Origin: Desulfobulbaceae bacterium UBA2273
GTDB lineage: Bacteria; Desulfobacterota; Desulfobulbia; Desulfobulbales; Desulfurivibrionaceae
Length of the DNA: 64,000 nucleotides
Assembly: GCA_002347095.1 (NCBI GenBank)
Contig: DDWZ01000029.1
Span: 1 to 64,000, forward strand
Direction of reading: 5' to 3'
The notes beneath the pieces were generated by a model, which saw only the letters and a list, made by a program, of their open reading frames with translations, made no database searches and was not told where the DNA came from. Positions within the stretch are counted from its first letter, which is position 1, and each line of letters starts with the position of its first letter. The translations under genes and the position numbers were made by a program. Shown one piece after another: positions 15,618 through 24,772 of the stretch.

Positions 15618-16436
15618 TCAAAACAGCTTTCCGTCCTTGCTGTGCCGGATAATCAGTTGCCGGAACATCTCGACAATGCCCCGGCTTAAAAGGTAGAGGG
15701 CCTCCGGGGTGGCGTTGCTTTCCGCTGAGCGGTCGAACAGGATCTGCAGCTTGGAATCGAACCCCTCTTCCGGTTGCCAGTAACAGAGAAGAAGGGGCAC
15801 CTTTGGCAACGGGGAAATGACTAGGGCGTGATCCGCCGAGGGAAAGCCTTGCACGGGTTGTGCCCCGAAAATCGTCAGCAGCTCGAACACCAGGTCCGGA
15901 TGGGCGTCCACGAGTTGACGCAAGTCCTCTTCACAGCGGTGGGCAAAGAACCGGCGCCAATCCGCAGTGCCCCGCAGTTCGCCAAAGGGAACCCATTCGT
16001 CCCGGCAGTCGCTCCCCTGGCAATGGATGATATAGTGCAGTAGCGGCACCAGCACCCAGTTGTTCGCGTGGCATTCCGAGACCATGGTACTGTCTGGCTG
16101 CACCAGGAAATCCCTGCCAAGACAGGGTATGGCCAGCCGGCCATGTGTCAGCCCCGCCCCAATCCGGGCGGCAGCCGTGGTAAAATCGATTGCCGCCACC
16201 TGCCGCTGCAACTCGCTGATCACCTCGGGTTGAACATCCGACCGGCTGGTGCGAGGGGCGTGGTCGCCGCCGAACTGCGCCAACACCTGGCTATTGAGTT
16301 CAGGGCAGTCGTGGAGTTGTTTTTGCCCTTGGATGACGGCCACGGCAAACGCCATACAGGACGGCACCCGGCATTGGCCGCAATTCGTTTTTTTTAACAG
16401 CTTGTAGAGCTCCAGCGGTGTTTTGATCCCGGCCAT
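15618..16436 (-). CDS. [4Fe-4S] domain plus DUF3786 protein
   Basis: 272 residues; ATG at 16436 behind AGGGGAACG. Residues about 8-50 carry the iron-sulfur motif 'KKTNCGQCRVPSCMAFA' with a fourth Cys in 'LHDCPEL', as in the small subunit of the corrinoid iron-sulfur protein. The rest is DUF3786, a domain frequent in anaerobic Desulfobacterota and of unknown role ('LVPLLHYIIHCQG', 'FGELRG', 'RRFFAHRCEEDLRQL'). It lies 133 bases downstream of another [4Fe-4S] protein on the same strand. Electron-transfer or redox sensing is plausible but unproven. The 237 bases between it and the methyltransferase gene hold nothing recognisable. Confidence 0.87.
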   Translation of the reverse strand: MAGIKTPLELYKLLKKTNCGQCRVPSCMAFAVAVIQGQKQLHDCPELNSQVLAQFGGDHAPRTSRSDVQPEVISELQRQVAAIDFTTAAARIGAGLTHGRLAIPCLGRDFLVQPDSTMVSECHANNWVLVPLLHYIIHCQGSDCRDEWVPFGELRGTADWRRFFAHRCEEDLRQLVDAHPDLVFELLTIFGAQPVQGFPSADHALVISPLPKVPLLLCYWQPEEGFDSKLQILFDRSAESNATPEALYLLSRGIVEMFRQLIIRHSKDGKLF

Positions 16437-16569
16437 CTGCGTTCCCCTTTTTTATCACCCCAGCCTTTTCCGGGATGGATCTGACCCTGGCATCGGAACA
16501 TCTTTTTGCTCCGGCGACATCGCCCACCTGGGGGATATCGGGCGTTTTTCCGGGAAAAACAGAGGGAAA

Positions 16570-17373
16570 TCAGGCGAGGTTCTGGCGGGAGGCCCAGACT
16601 GCGGCCGCAGTCCGGTCTTGGACGCCAAGCTTGTCCAGGATGTGGGTGACATGGCTCTTGACGGTATGGCGGCTGACGGCGAGGGCGGCCGATATCTGCG
16701 GGTTGGTGGCGCCTCTGGCCAGGAGGCGGAGCACCTCGATTTCGCGCGGCGTCAGCGATATCCCTGTGACACCACCTGCGGTCAACGGAGGCGTTCCCCC
16801 TTGTTTGTCGGGGGGCAGAGGCAGCTCTATTTCCAGGGTCGAGGCGAGGTTGCCGTCCCGGTCGTAAACGGGATATACGGCGTGGTGGCTGAGCGGGTTG
16901 CTGATGCCGCGGCAGCGGTCCGGCGAGGTTGCGCCCCTGCTTAATGCGCCGGCAAATGCCAAGCAGCTTGGTAGGCCGCATTCCCGGCAGTTGGTCTTCG
17001 GCAGCAGCCGGTACAGGGCAAGCACCGGGAGCTCTTTCGCCTTGCGATAGCTTGGCCGCAGGGAGTCTCGCCTTTCGTAAAGTTCGTTTAGGGTGGCGAC
17101 TATCCGGTCAACGAAGCGCTGCGCCTGCTTTTGGTCGCCAAACGGCGCGGCAACCACCTCGGTGTTATAGAGCGTGCAGCCTACGCCATCCAGCACGAAT
17201 TGAATGCGCTCCGGTTGGTCCCGCAGTTTCGCGCCGCTGAACTGCCCGTTGACATAGGGGAACAGCGGTCGAAGATCCTGATCCAAATCAAACCGTGCGC
17301 CCCATTGCGGGCCAGGGTCGTTGCGTACGCCGACTCGTGTCACCGAAAGATTTTTGTAACTGCAAAGAAACAT
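16570..17373 (-). CDS. [4Fe-4S] domain fused to a LuxR-type helix-turn-helix
   Basis: 267 residues; ATG at 17373 after AGGGAG with 7-base spacing (an upstream in-frame start at 17403 has no site). The N-terminal ~105 residues resemble the paralogue at 45804-46337. Residues about 130-165 contain 'LLPKTNCRECGLPSCLAFA' plus a later Cys (DRCRG), a four-Cys cluster site. The C-terminal ~65 residues form a LuxR/NarL helix-turn-helix ('LTPREIEVLRLLARGATN', 'VSRHTVKSHVTHILDKLGV'). It therefore looks like a one-component regulator that reads an iron-sulfur cluster. Next to it on the minus strand is the DUF3786 protein. Its DNA targets are unknown. Confidence 0.85.
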   Translation of the reverse strand: MFLCSYKNLSVTRVGVRNDPGPQWGARFDLDQDLRPLFPYVNGQFSGAKLRDQPERIQFVLDGVGCTLYNTEVVAAPFGDQKQAQRFVDRIVATLNELYERRDSLRPSYRKAKELPVLALYRLLPKTNCRECGLPSCLAFAGALSRGATSPDRCRGISNPLSHHAVYPVYDRDGNLASTLEIELPLPPDKQGGTPPLTAGGVTGISLTPREIEVLRLLARGATNPQISAALAVSRHTVKSHVTHILDKLGVQDRTAAAVWASRQNLA

Positions 17374-17439
17374 TGTCGCGCTCCCTGAGCTGAAGTGGCA
17401 CACTTCGAGCCATTCTCACATCATAGCAATGATTTGTTC

Positions 17440-17621
17440 GGCGGGCAACCACCAAGCAGGCCAGAACCTGGTGCTCCTTCGGGGGCAGAGCGACGACCGA
17501 GCCGCAGCGTTCAAAGGGTTTGACCAGGTAGTCTCGTCCCCAGCTCGAAGCCGATTATCTTGACGGAAACCTTGTCCCAGGCGGTCAGCATCAAATCAAG
17601 GCGCATCAGATCAGGCCGACG
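17440..17621 (-). pseudogene. Decayed OmpR-type response regulator
   Basis: Reading leftward from 17621: 'PDLMRLDLML' (phosphoacceptor strand), then directly 'LTAWDKVSVKIIGFELG', then after a 2-base frameshift 'DYLVKPFE', then 'LPPKEHQVLACLV', which resembles the start of an OmpR winged helix. The middle of the receiver and most of the effector are missing. The order matches a PhoB/OmpR-type regulator with at least two internal deletions and one frameshift. The rest of 17404-17915 holds only repeat copy B. Confidence 0.6.
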
Positions 17622-17724
17622 GCCGCAGAAAATGGTTCGGAGGCTGTCCCCATGCCTGCTTTGTGGAACTTGCTGACAAACTGCGTTTTTTGGAGTATAT
17701 ACGCTGTTCCGTGGGCCGTCTCCG

Positions 17725-17831
17725 GTAAACGTTCAGCAGCACCGCATCTGCTTTGTCATCGGCCTGCTTACATAGGCAGGCTATAGCTCGCAGGCCTCTT
17801 TCGCGCATCTGCGGCACTGCTGAACGTTTAC
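17725..17831 (+). repeat. Structured palindromic repeat, copy B
   Basis: Outer arms 17725-17739 and 17817-17831 are perfect 15-base inverted repeats (GTAAACGTTCAGCAG), different in sequence from those of copies A and C. The 77-base core starts CACCGCATCTGCTTTGTCAT and ends GCATCTGCGGCA. Internal hairpin GCCTGC/GCAGGC. It lies 84 bases before prfC and beside the decayed response regulator, not after an intact gene. Confidence 0.9.
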
Positions 17832-17915
17832 AGTCCAGAGGTTTAGCCACGTTTTTCTGTTGCGGGTGGAGGATTACGTACTCCGGCCCGGAAAGCAGAG
17901 AGGAAACAGGATCAG

Positions 17916-19502
17916 ATGAGCAGCATATTGGAAAAAGAAATCAAGCGGCGCCGCACCTTCGGCATCATCAGCCATCCCGACGCCGGTAAGACCACCCTCA
18001 CCGAAAAGCTCCTGCTCTTCGGCGGGGCCATCCAGATGGCCGGGGCGGTCAAGTCGCGCAAGACCGATAACCACGCGGTCAGCGACTGGATGAGTATCGA
18101 GAAGGAGCGCGGCATCTCGGTGACCACCTCGGTGATGCAGTTCGACTACCGGGATTTCGAGGTCAACCTGCTCGATACCCCGGGCCATAAGGACTTTTCC
18201 GAGGACACCTACCGGGTGCTCACCGCGGTGGACAGCGCGCTCATGGTCATCGATAGCGCCAAGGGGGTCGAGGCCCAGACCGAGAAGCTCATGGAGGTCT
18301 GCCGGATGCGCAATACCCCGGTGATCACCTTCATCAACAAGCTGGACCGCGAGGGCCTTGAGCCCCTCGATATCCTGAGCGAGATCGAGGAGAAGCTGCA
18401 GATCGAGTGCACCCCGCTGACTTGGCCCATCGGCATGGGCAAGAGTTTCAAGGGGGTCTACAATATCATGCGCCAGGAGCTGAACCTCTTTACCCCCAGC
18501 AAGGACCGCAGGCCCCAGGACGGGATCGTGGTCAAGGACCTGAACGACCCGCTGCTGGACCAGATGCTGGGCAGTCAGGCGGAGAGGCTCCGCGAGGATC
18601 TCGAACTCCTGGCCGGGGCGGCCAGCCCCTTTGACCATGCCGAATATCTCAAGGCCAGCCAGTCTCCGGTGTTTTTCGGCAGCGCGGTGAACAACTTCGG
18701 GGTGCGCGAGCTGCTGGACGCCTTTGTCGAGCTGGCTCCGTCGCCCGGCCCCCGCGCCACCACCACCCGCATGGTTTCTCCGGACGAAGAAGCGTTTTCC
18801 GGCTTCACCTTTAAGATCCAGGCCAACATGAACCCGGCCCACCGCGATCGGATCGCCTTTTTCCGCATCTGCTCGGGCAAGTTCACCCGGGGGATGAAGG
18901 TCATGCACCACCGGCTGGGCAAGGAGGTCGCCCTGGCCAACGCCACCATCTTCATGGCCCAGGATCGCACCAACGTGGAGGAGGCGTGGCCCGGCGACAT
19001 CATCGGCATCCACAACCATGGGACCATCAAGATCGGCGATACCTTTTCCGACAAGGAACCCCTCAAGTTCACCGGCATCCCCAACTTTGCGCCCGAGCAT
19101 TTCCGGCGGGTATTGATCAAAAATCCGCTCAAGATCAAGCAGTTAAACAAGGGGTTGGTGCAGTTGGCCGAAGAAGGGGCAGTGCAGCTTTTCCGGCCGC
19201 TGATGGGCAGCGATTACATCCTGGGCGCGGTGGGCGTGCTACAGTTCGAGGTGACCATGGCCCGTTTGAAGGCGGAATACGGGGTGGATGCGGTGTACGA
19301 GCAGGTGAGCTACGCCACGGCCCGCTGGATCGACTGCGAGGACCGCAAGAAGCTCGATGAGTTCAGGAGTAAGAATCAGGCCCATCTGGCCCTGGACGCA
19401 GAGGGGCATCTGGCCTATCTGGCGGAAAGCGAGTGGCGGCTGGGCAGGGTGGCGGAGCTGTTTCCGGAGATCGTCTTCCGCAAGACCCGCGAGCACAGTT
19501 AA
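17916..19502 (+). CDS. prfC: Peptide chain release factor 3
   Basis: 528 residues. GTPase that recycles class-I release factors from the ribosome. Motifs: G1 '[16 protein letters not shown]', switch region '[15 protein letters not shown]', G3 '[18 protein letters not shown]', G4 'FINKLDREG', then domain II/III features ('[17 protein letters not shown]', '[19 protein letters not shown]'). Length and architecture are typical. It stands alone; a structured palindrome follows its stop and repeat copy B precedes it. Confidence 0.97.
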   Translation: MSSILEKEIKRRRTFGIISHPDAGKTTLTEKLLLFGGAIQMAGAVKSRKTDNHAVSDWMSIEKERGISVTTSVMQFDYRDFEVNLLDTPGHKDFSEDTYRVLTAVDSALMVIDSAKGVEAQTEKLMEVCRMRNTPVITFINKLDREGLEPLDILSEIEEKLQIECTPLTWPIGMGKSFKGVYNIMRQELNLFTPSKDRRPQDGIVVKDLNDPLLDQMLGSQAERLREDLELLAGAASPFDHAEYLKASQSPVFFGSAVNNFGVRELLDAFVELAPSPGPRATTTRMVSPDEEAFSGFTFKIQANMNPAHRDRIAFFRICSGKFTRGMKVMHHRLGKEVALANATIFMAQDRTNVEEAWPGDIIGIHNHGTIKIGDTFSDKEPLKFTGIPNFAPEHFRRVLIKNPLKIKQLNKGLVQLAEEGAVQLFRPLMGSDYILGAVGVLQFEVTMARLKAEYGVDAVYEQVSYATARWIDCEDRKKLDEFRSKNQAHLALDAEGHLAYLAESEWRLGRVAELFPEIVFRKTREHS

Positions 19503-19518
19503 CCGGGGGCATGAGAAA

Positions 19519-19587
19519 GCCCCGATGAGGCTTCGCCGCTGCGCAGTTGTGGGGAACTGTAAGTGGGTGAAAAGCGGCCATCGGGGC
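19519..19587. other. Nested inverted repeats after prfC
   Basis: GCCCCGATG (19519-19527) pairs with CATCGGGGC (19579-19587); inside, GCCGCT (19535-19540) pairs with AGCGGC (19573-19578); a third stem CAGTT (19544-19548) pairs with AACTG (19555-19559). No clear T-run on either side. It could be a terminator variant or a structured RNA element in the prfC-PilZ gap. Confidence 0.55.
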
Positions 19588-19745
19588 GTGCTTGTATTGT
19601 CGGCGAAAGCAGCAGGAAAAAGCAAGCGAAAAAAAGGATTTTCGCTCCCGGATGACAGGGTGGTGTTGACCGGGCATGGCAAAGAAAGTATCCTTGAAAC
19701 CCGCATCCGGTTTGTTTCTTGAGGGAGCCTGAGTCGCAGGGGGTT

Positions 19746-20468
19746 ATGGAGAGGATGGAAGATTCTGATGTTGAGATTGTCCGGGAGCCGGGCGCGGTCA
19801 GCCGCATCTTCGAGCAGATGCTCGAGCGGCGCAAACCCTTGAGCATTGTTCAGCAGGGGCATCGCTGCGATGCTTGGGTCGTCAAGGCCTCGCCTTCACG
19901 CCTGATCCTGGCCAAACGGGATAAGGCCGCGAAATTCACCGCCAATCCGGTGGAGTTTCAGTTCCGTTGCGTGCTCGGGCGCAACATCATCGGCAAGAGC
20001 AGGATTCTGCGCTGTAATGACGAGTACCTGGAGGTCGCTCTTCCCGCGGAGATTATGGTCATCCAGCGGCGGCATGCCTACCGGGTGGTGCCGACCGCCG
20101 ATAGTGTCGCCATCTTCCAGACCGTGGGCAAATGGATCCTTTCCGGCCGGATCGAAGACCTCAGCGGCAAGGGGGTCCTTGTCCGGTTGCCGCAGGCAAC
20201 CCCGGTTGTCGTGCCCTGGGAGATTCGGGCGGTCTGCCTCCAGCTCAACCATGCGGTGCCGGCCAGCGAATTTGCGCCCCAGGGAACAGTGGAGCGCTTT
20301 CAGCTCAGGTTCGAGTGGGCAAGCATTGTCCGGAAAGCCGACAACGGCACAACGAAGCTGGCGAGTTATGGCATTCGCTTTGCGCCGACCCCTGCCGATG
20401 AGCGGCAACTGGCTCAAATCATCTTGAAATTCGAACGGGCCGCCCGCCAGAAAGGACTCATCTCCTGA
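19746..20468 (+). CDS. PilZ-like c-di-GMP receptor protein
   Basis: 240 residues from the ATG at 19746 (a TTG at 19719 and an ATG at 19755 are alternatives; GCAGGGGG lies just upstream). Residues about 15-105 form a YcgR-like N-terminal beta domain ('PLSIVQQGHRCDAWV'). Then comes 'QRRHAYRV', the Arg-rich c-di-GMP contact motif, and 'EDLSGKGVLV', the DxSxxG loop, marking a PilZ domain to about residue 235. The layout is that of flagellar-brake type receptors. Cytosolic. No flagellar genes are nearby. The PilZ call rests on these two motifs. Confidence 0.8.
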   Translation: MERMEDSDVEIVREPGAVSRIFEQMLERRKPLSIVQQGHRCDAWVVKASPSRLILAKRDKAAKFTANPVEFQFRCVLGRNIIGKSRILRCNDEYLEVALPAEIMVIQRRHAYRVVPTADSVAIFQTVGKWILSGRIEDLSGKGVLVRLPQATPVVVPWEIRAVCLQLNHAVPASEFAPQGTVERFQLRFEWASIVRKADNGTTKLASYGIRFAPTPADERQLAQIILKFERAARQKGLIS

Positions 20469-22097
20469 TCAACCGGGCAGATGCCCGGACTTGCGCAGGT
20501 AGTATTCGTAATCCCCCCCGTAGGACCGCATCTCCCCGTGATCCACCTCCATGACCCGATTGACCAGCGAGCGGAGAAAATGCCGGTCATGGCTGACCAG
20601 CACCACGGTGCCGGTGAATTTCTGCAGCGCCCCCAGCAAGATCTCCCGCGATTGGATGTCCAGATGGTTGGTGGGCTCGTCCAGGATCAGGAAATTGAGC
20701 GGCCGGGCCAGCATGGTGGCCAGCACCACCCGGCTCTTTTCCCCGCCGGAAAGCAGCTTGATCTGCTTGTCCACCGTGTCGCCCGTAAAGAGAAAAGCGG
20801 CGCAGAGGTTGCGGATGGTGCCGATGTTGGCCTGGGGCAGGGCGTCCTGCACGGTGTCGAAGACGGTTCGCTCCGGAACCAGCACATCCATGGCATGCTG
20901 GGAAAAATAGCCGAGGCCGACGTTGGCCCCGATGGTGACAGTGCCCGAGGTGGGCTCGGTCTGCCCGGCCAGGACCTTCAAGAAGGTTGATTTGCCCGCG
21001 CCGTTGACCCCGACCACCGCCACTTTTTCCCCCCGCTGGATCACCCCGGAGATGCCGGAAAACACCGGCCTTTCTCCGCCATCGTCCCGCGGCCAGCTCT
21101 TGGCCAGATTCTCCATGCGCACCACGTCGTCGCCGCTGCGGGGCGGCTCACCAAATTCGAAGCTGATCACCCGCTGTTCCGGGGGCAGCTCGATGCGCTC
21201 GATCTTGTCCAGCTTTTTGATCCGGGATTGCACCTGGGAGGCGTGGGAGGCGCGGGCCGCGAAGCGGGCGATGAAATCCTCCTCCTTGGCCATCATTTCC
21301 TGCTGGCGGCGGAAGCTGGCGGCCAACTGTTCCCGCCGGATCTCCCGCTCGCGCAGGTAAAAATCGTAATTGCCGCTGTAGGTGGTGATGGTGCAGTTGG
21401 CCACCTCGATGATCCTGGAAACCAGCCGGTTCATGAAGTCGCGGTCATGGCAGGTCATGAGCACCGCGCCCTTGAACTCCTTGGCCAGCCACTCCTCCAG
21501 CCAGACGATGGACTCCACGTCCAGATGGTTGGTGGGCTCGTCCAGCAGCAGAACATCGGGGTTCATGGTCAGGATGCGGGCCAGGGCGATGCGCATCTTC
21601 CAGCCGCCGCTGAACGATTCCACCGGCCGGTTGAAATCCTCCGGCCCGATGCCCAGCCCGGTGAGCACCGCCTGAGCCCGGGATTCCAGATCGTAGCCGC
21701 CGCGATGCTCGAACTCCTCCATGGCATCACCGTAACGCTCCAGCAACGCGGCCATGGCCTCGTCCTCCATGGGCAGGGCCATGGCTGCTTCCATAACTTT
21801 AAGCTCCTCGCCCAAGCGCACCACCTCGCCCACCGCGGCCATGGTTTCCTCCAGGGCCGAACGGCCGGACATCTCGCCCACTTCCTGGGAAAAATAGCCG
21901 ATCACCGTTTTCTTGGCGCAGGAAATCTCGCCCTTGTCCGGTTCTTCCTCGCCGGTGATCAAGCGGAAAATGGTGGACTTGCCCGCGCCGTTGGGGCCGA
22001 CCAGGCCGGTGCGCACGCCGGGGAGGATCTGAAAGCTGGCATTGGCGAAGAGGATCTGGGAGCCATGCTGTTTGCTGATGTTGGTGAGGTGAATCAT
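20469..22097 (-). CDS. ABC-F family ATPase
   Basis: 542 residues from the ATG at 22097 (an upstream in-frame extension to 22181 is unconserved). Two complete ABC domains without membrane segments: Walker A 'GLVGPNGAGKST' and 'AVVGVNGAGKST', signature 'SFSGGWKMR' and 'LLSGGEKSR', Walker B 'DVLLLDEPTNHLD' and 'NFLILDEPTNHLD'. Between them is the ABC-F linker (arm) with basic helices. These proteins act on the ribosome. Subtype (EttA, Uup, YheS) cannot be fixed, though the linker and length fit Uup/YheS. Convergent with the PilZ gene. Confidence 0.92.
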   Translation of the reverse strand: MIHLTNISKQHGSQILFANASFQILPGVRTGLVGPNGAGKSTIFRLITGEEEPDKGEISCAKKTVIGYFSQEVGEMSGRSALEETMAAVGEVVRLGEELKVMEAAMALPMEDEAMAALLERYGDAMEEFEHRGGYDLESRAQAVLTGLGIGPEDFNRPVESFSGGWKMRIALARILTMNPDVLLLDEPTNHLDVESIVWLEEWLAKEFKGAVLMTCHDRDFMNRLVSRIIEVANCTITTYSGNYDFYLREREIRREQLAASFRRQQEMMAKEEDFIARFAARASHASQVQSRIKKLDKIERIELPPEQRVISFEFGEPPRSGDDVVRMENLAKSWPRDDGGERPVFSGISGVIQRGEKVAVVGVNGAGKSTFLKVLAGQTEPTSGTVTIGANVGLGYFSQHAMDVLVPERTVFDTVQDALPQANIGTIRNLCAAFLFTGDTVDKQIKLLSGGEKSRVVLATMLARPLNFLILDEPTNHLDIQSREILLGALQKFTGTVVLVSHDRHFLRSLVNRVMEVDHGEMRSYGGDYEYYLRKSGHLPG

Positions 22098-22471
22098 GAT
22101 GGGGGGTATCTCCACGAAAAAGCGGCATTTATAGCATGATGGCCGAGGGGGCGCAACCCTATTCTCTTGCTTCTCCGGCATGTCGCTTGTATGACGGATG
22201 GAGCGATGCTATACTCAGGGCTGTTTGTTCCTCCTTTGTCTCCGTCAGCACTGTTGTGGTTGCCGTGTGGGCTTTGACAGTGAAGGACAAGGAAAACGTA
22301 TCGTCTGTTATTGATGGATTCGTAACAACGGCCCTTCGACAGGCTCAGGGCGAACGGATATTGTCTTAATGGATTGTATTCCGTTCGTGCTGAGCCTGTC
22401 GAAGCACCTGCTTGAAGCAAATTTTGACTTTTTGCGAGTCCATCATTCATTATTCCGCAAGGAGAAGTTGC
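22098..22471. other. Intergenic region with REP-like inverted pair
   Basis: Between the divergent ABC-F and methyltransferase genes. The left 230 bases hold nothing recognisable; the right part holds the inverted repeat at 22333-22405. The ribosome site AAGGAGAAG (22459-22467) for the methyltransferase closes the region. Confidence 0.6.
22333..22405. repeat. REP-like inverted pair (TTCGACAGGCTCAG family), copy 1
   Basis: CTTCGACAGGCTCAGGGCGA.. at 22334-22357 faces its near-complement ending ..GAGCCTGTCGAAG at 22381-22404. One arm carries the GGGC variant, the other GCAC. A second pair in the opposite order lies at 36927-37004. This palindrome is widespread in environmental bacterial genomes. 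Confidence 0.85.
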
Positions 22472-24772
22472 ATGGCCAGGCTGACCGAACAGGAACAGCA
22501 GGAAATCATCCGCTATTTGGAGGCGGGCAAGCCCTTGCCGGACAAGTACCGTTTTCTGCTCTTCGAGGACAAGCGGGAGGTGGAGCTGGTCTGGAACGGC
22601 AAGACCAGCGAGGTCTGCAACGTGGTGCTGCCCTTCCAGGTGATCGAACAGGTGGATGAGCCCCGCGCCGAGAAACCCGCCTCCCTGCAACTCGGCCTGT
22701 TTGATACCGACAGCCGGGGCCGCCAGCTCAAGGGCTGGACCAACAAGCTGATATGGGGCGACAACAAACTCATCCTCTCTTCCCTGAAAAACGGCCCCCT
22801 GCGGGAGGAGATCGAGGCCCAGGGCGGCCTTAAGCTGATCTACATCGACCCGCCCTTTGACGTGGGCGCGGATTTTTCCATGGACATCGAGATCGGCGGC
22901 GACACCTTCACCAAGCGGGCCAATGTGTTGGAAGAGCTGGCCTACCGCGACACCTGGGGCAAGGGGGCGGATTCCTTCATTAGCATGATCTATGAACGGT
23001 TGGTGCTGATGCGGGATTTGTTGGCCGAGGATGGCAGTATTTATGTGCATTGTGATTGGCGGGTGAATAGCTTTATGCGGCTTGTGTTAGATGAGGTTTT
23101 CGGCAAGGACAACATGCGTAATGAAATCACTTGGGTTCGATCAACAAATCCAAAAGGTTCACAATATTACTCTCCAAAATTGAGCGTATTTACAGATACG
23201 ATTTTCTATTACGCCATGTCACCAAATGCAAAACTCAACTTGTCTGAAATTCGAGAACCGCTTACGCAAAAAGAGCTTGATGAAAAATATAAATACAAAG
23301 ACGAGAAAGGTCGTTACTACGACGGCCCGATAGTTAGCTCCTCCTCAATGGGGCCACGACCAACTCTTGTCTATGAGTACAAGGGGTATACTCCACCCAT
23401 AAGCGGTTGGCGACTTAAGCGTGAAAATCTGGAGAAACTAGACACTGAAGGAAATTTAGGATGGACATCAAATGGCAAACCTTTCAGAAAATTGAGACCA
23501 GAGGACGATCAGGGAAAAGTTGTCGGAAATTTTTGGGCTGATATTTCCTTGCTCAATTCTCAAGCCGAGGAACGATTGGGCTATCCTACACAAAAACCTG
23601 GAGCCCTGCTCGAACGGATCATCAAGGCCTCCTCCAACGAAGGCGATCTGGTCGCCGACTTCTTCTGCGGCTCCGGCACCACCGCCGCCGTGGCCGAGCG
23701 GTTGGGCCGCAAGTGGATCGCCACCGACCTGGGCAAATTCGCCATCCACACCACCCGCAAACGTCTGATAGGCGTCCAGCGCCAGCTCAAGAAAGACCAC
23801 CAACCCTACCGCGCCTTCGAGATCCTCAACCTGGGCAAGTACGAGCGCCAGCACTATATCGGCGTCAACCCCAACCTCCGCGATATCGAACGGCAGCAGC
23901 AACTGGAGGAAAAGGAGGCGGCTTTCCTCGACCTCATCCTCCGCGCCTACCGGGCCGAGCCCACCACCGGCTTTGCCACCTTCCACGGCAAGAAGGCGGG
24001 GCGGCTGGTGGCTGTGGGGCCGGTGAATCTGCCCGTCACCCGGCTGTTCGTGGAAGAGATCATCCTGGAGTGCCGCAAGCAGCATATCACCAAGGTGGAC
24101 ATCCTGGGCTTTGAATTTGAGATGGGCTTGTTCCCCAATGTGCTGGACGAGGCAAAAGCCAAGGGTATCGACATCGCGCCCAAATATATCCCCGCCGATG
24201 TTTTCGACAAGCGGGCGGTGGACAAGAATCAGGTGGTGTTCCACGATGTCTCGTTCATCGAGGTCAAGCCGATCATCAAGAAGAAGACGGTGGCCGTGGA
24301 GCTGACCGATTTTTCGGTCTTCTATTCCCAGGATTCCATCGCCGCCGCCGAGGCGAGCTTGAAGGACAAGCAATCGAAGATCGTGGTGGAAAAGGGCCAG
24401 ATCGTTAAGGTGAGCCGCGACAAGGACGGCATCGTCAGCCGCGAGCCGCTGACCAAGGTCTGGACCGACTGGATCGATTACTGGTCGGTGGATTTTGATT
24501 TCGAGAGCAAGCGGGAGATCATCCGGGTGCCGGTGGCGTTGCCCTCTCCCCCGGCCCCTCTCCCGCCTGCGGGCGAGGGGAGTTTTGAAGAGGTCTGGAC
24601 CGGCGACTATGTGTTTGAGAACGAGTGGCAGTCTTTCCGCACCAAGAAGGACCGGGGACTGGAGCTGATCAGCGTGGCCCAGGAGGTGCTGCCGGGCCGG
24701 CGCAAGATCGCGGTCAAGGTGGTGGATATCTTCGGCAACGACACCATGACGATTATTGAGGTGCAGGTGTGA
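22472..24772 (+). CDS. Type III-like DNA methyltransferase (Mod)
   Basis: 766 residues; ATG at 22472 after AAGGAGAAG. Amino-methyltransferase of beta-class order: catalytic 'IYIDPPF' (DPPF at about 126-129) precedes the SAM motif 'DFFCGSGTT' (about 397-405). Residues about 190-370 between them would be target recognition; this part of the gene (about 23040-23590) is visibly AT-richer than its flanks. A palindromic repeat is inserted in frame near the C-terminus (24542-24582). The start codon of fic overlaps the stop (GTGA). With the helicase-nuclease gene downstream it forms a type III-like restriction-modification system. The methylated sequence cannot be predicted. Confidence 0.9.
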   Translation: MARLTEQEQQEIIRYLEAGKPLPDKYRFLLFEDKREVELVWNGKTSEVCNVVLPFQVIEQVDEPRAEKPASLQLGLFDTDSRGRQLKGWTNKLIWGDNKLILSSLKNGPLREEIEAQGGLKLIYIDPPFDVGADFSMDIEIGGDTFTKRANVLEELAYRDTWGKGADSFISMIYERLVLMRDLLAEDGSIYVHCDWRVNSFMRLVLDEVFGKDNMRNEITWVRSTNPKGSQYYSPKLSVFTDTIFYYAMSPNAKLNLSEIREPLTQKELDEKYKYKDEKGRYYDGPIVSSSSMGPRPTLVYEYKGYTPPISGWRLKRENLEKLDTEGNLGWTSNGKPFRKLRPEDDQGKVVGNFWADISLLNSQAEERLGYPTQKPGALLERIIKASSNEGDLVADFFCGSGTTAAVAERLGRKWIATDLGKFAIHTTRKRLIGVQRQLKKDHQPYRAFEILNLGKYERQHYIGVNPNLRDIERQQQLEEKEAAFLDLILRAYRAEPTTGFATFHGKKAGRLVAVGPVNLPVTRLFVEEIILECRKQHITKVDILGFEFEMGLFPNVLDEAKAKGIDIAPKYIPADVFDKRAVDKNQVVFHDVSFIEVKPIIKKKTVAVELTDFSVFYSQDSIAAAEASLKDKQSKIVVEKGQIVKVSRDKDGIVSREPLTKVWTDWIDYWSVDFDFESKREIIRVPVALPSPPAPLPPAGEGSFEEVWTGDYVFENEWQSFRTKKDRGLELISVAQEVLPGRRKIAVKVVDIFGNDTMTIIEVQV
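24542..24582 (+). repeat. Palindromic repeat inserted in frame in mod
   Basis: CCCTCTCCCCCGGCCCCTCT through GGGCGAGGGGAG, coding for 'PSPPAPLPPAGEG'. The reverse complement matches the repeat at 26341-26379 in the restriction gene, where it is in the opposite orientation and a few bases shorter. It interrupts no frame. Confidence 0.85.

Noticed and set aside
17725..17831. Integron attC site reading of the palindromic repeats
   Set aside because: The arms contain TAAC/GTTA-like ends and variable stems as attC sites do, but copies are single, thousands of bases apart, not flanking small cassettes, lack a clear GTTRRRY end, and have a conserved core, the opposite of attC variability.
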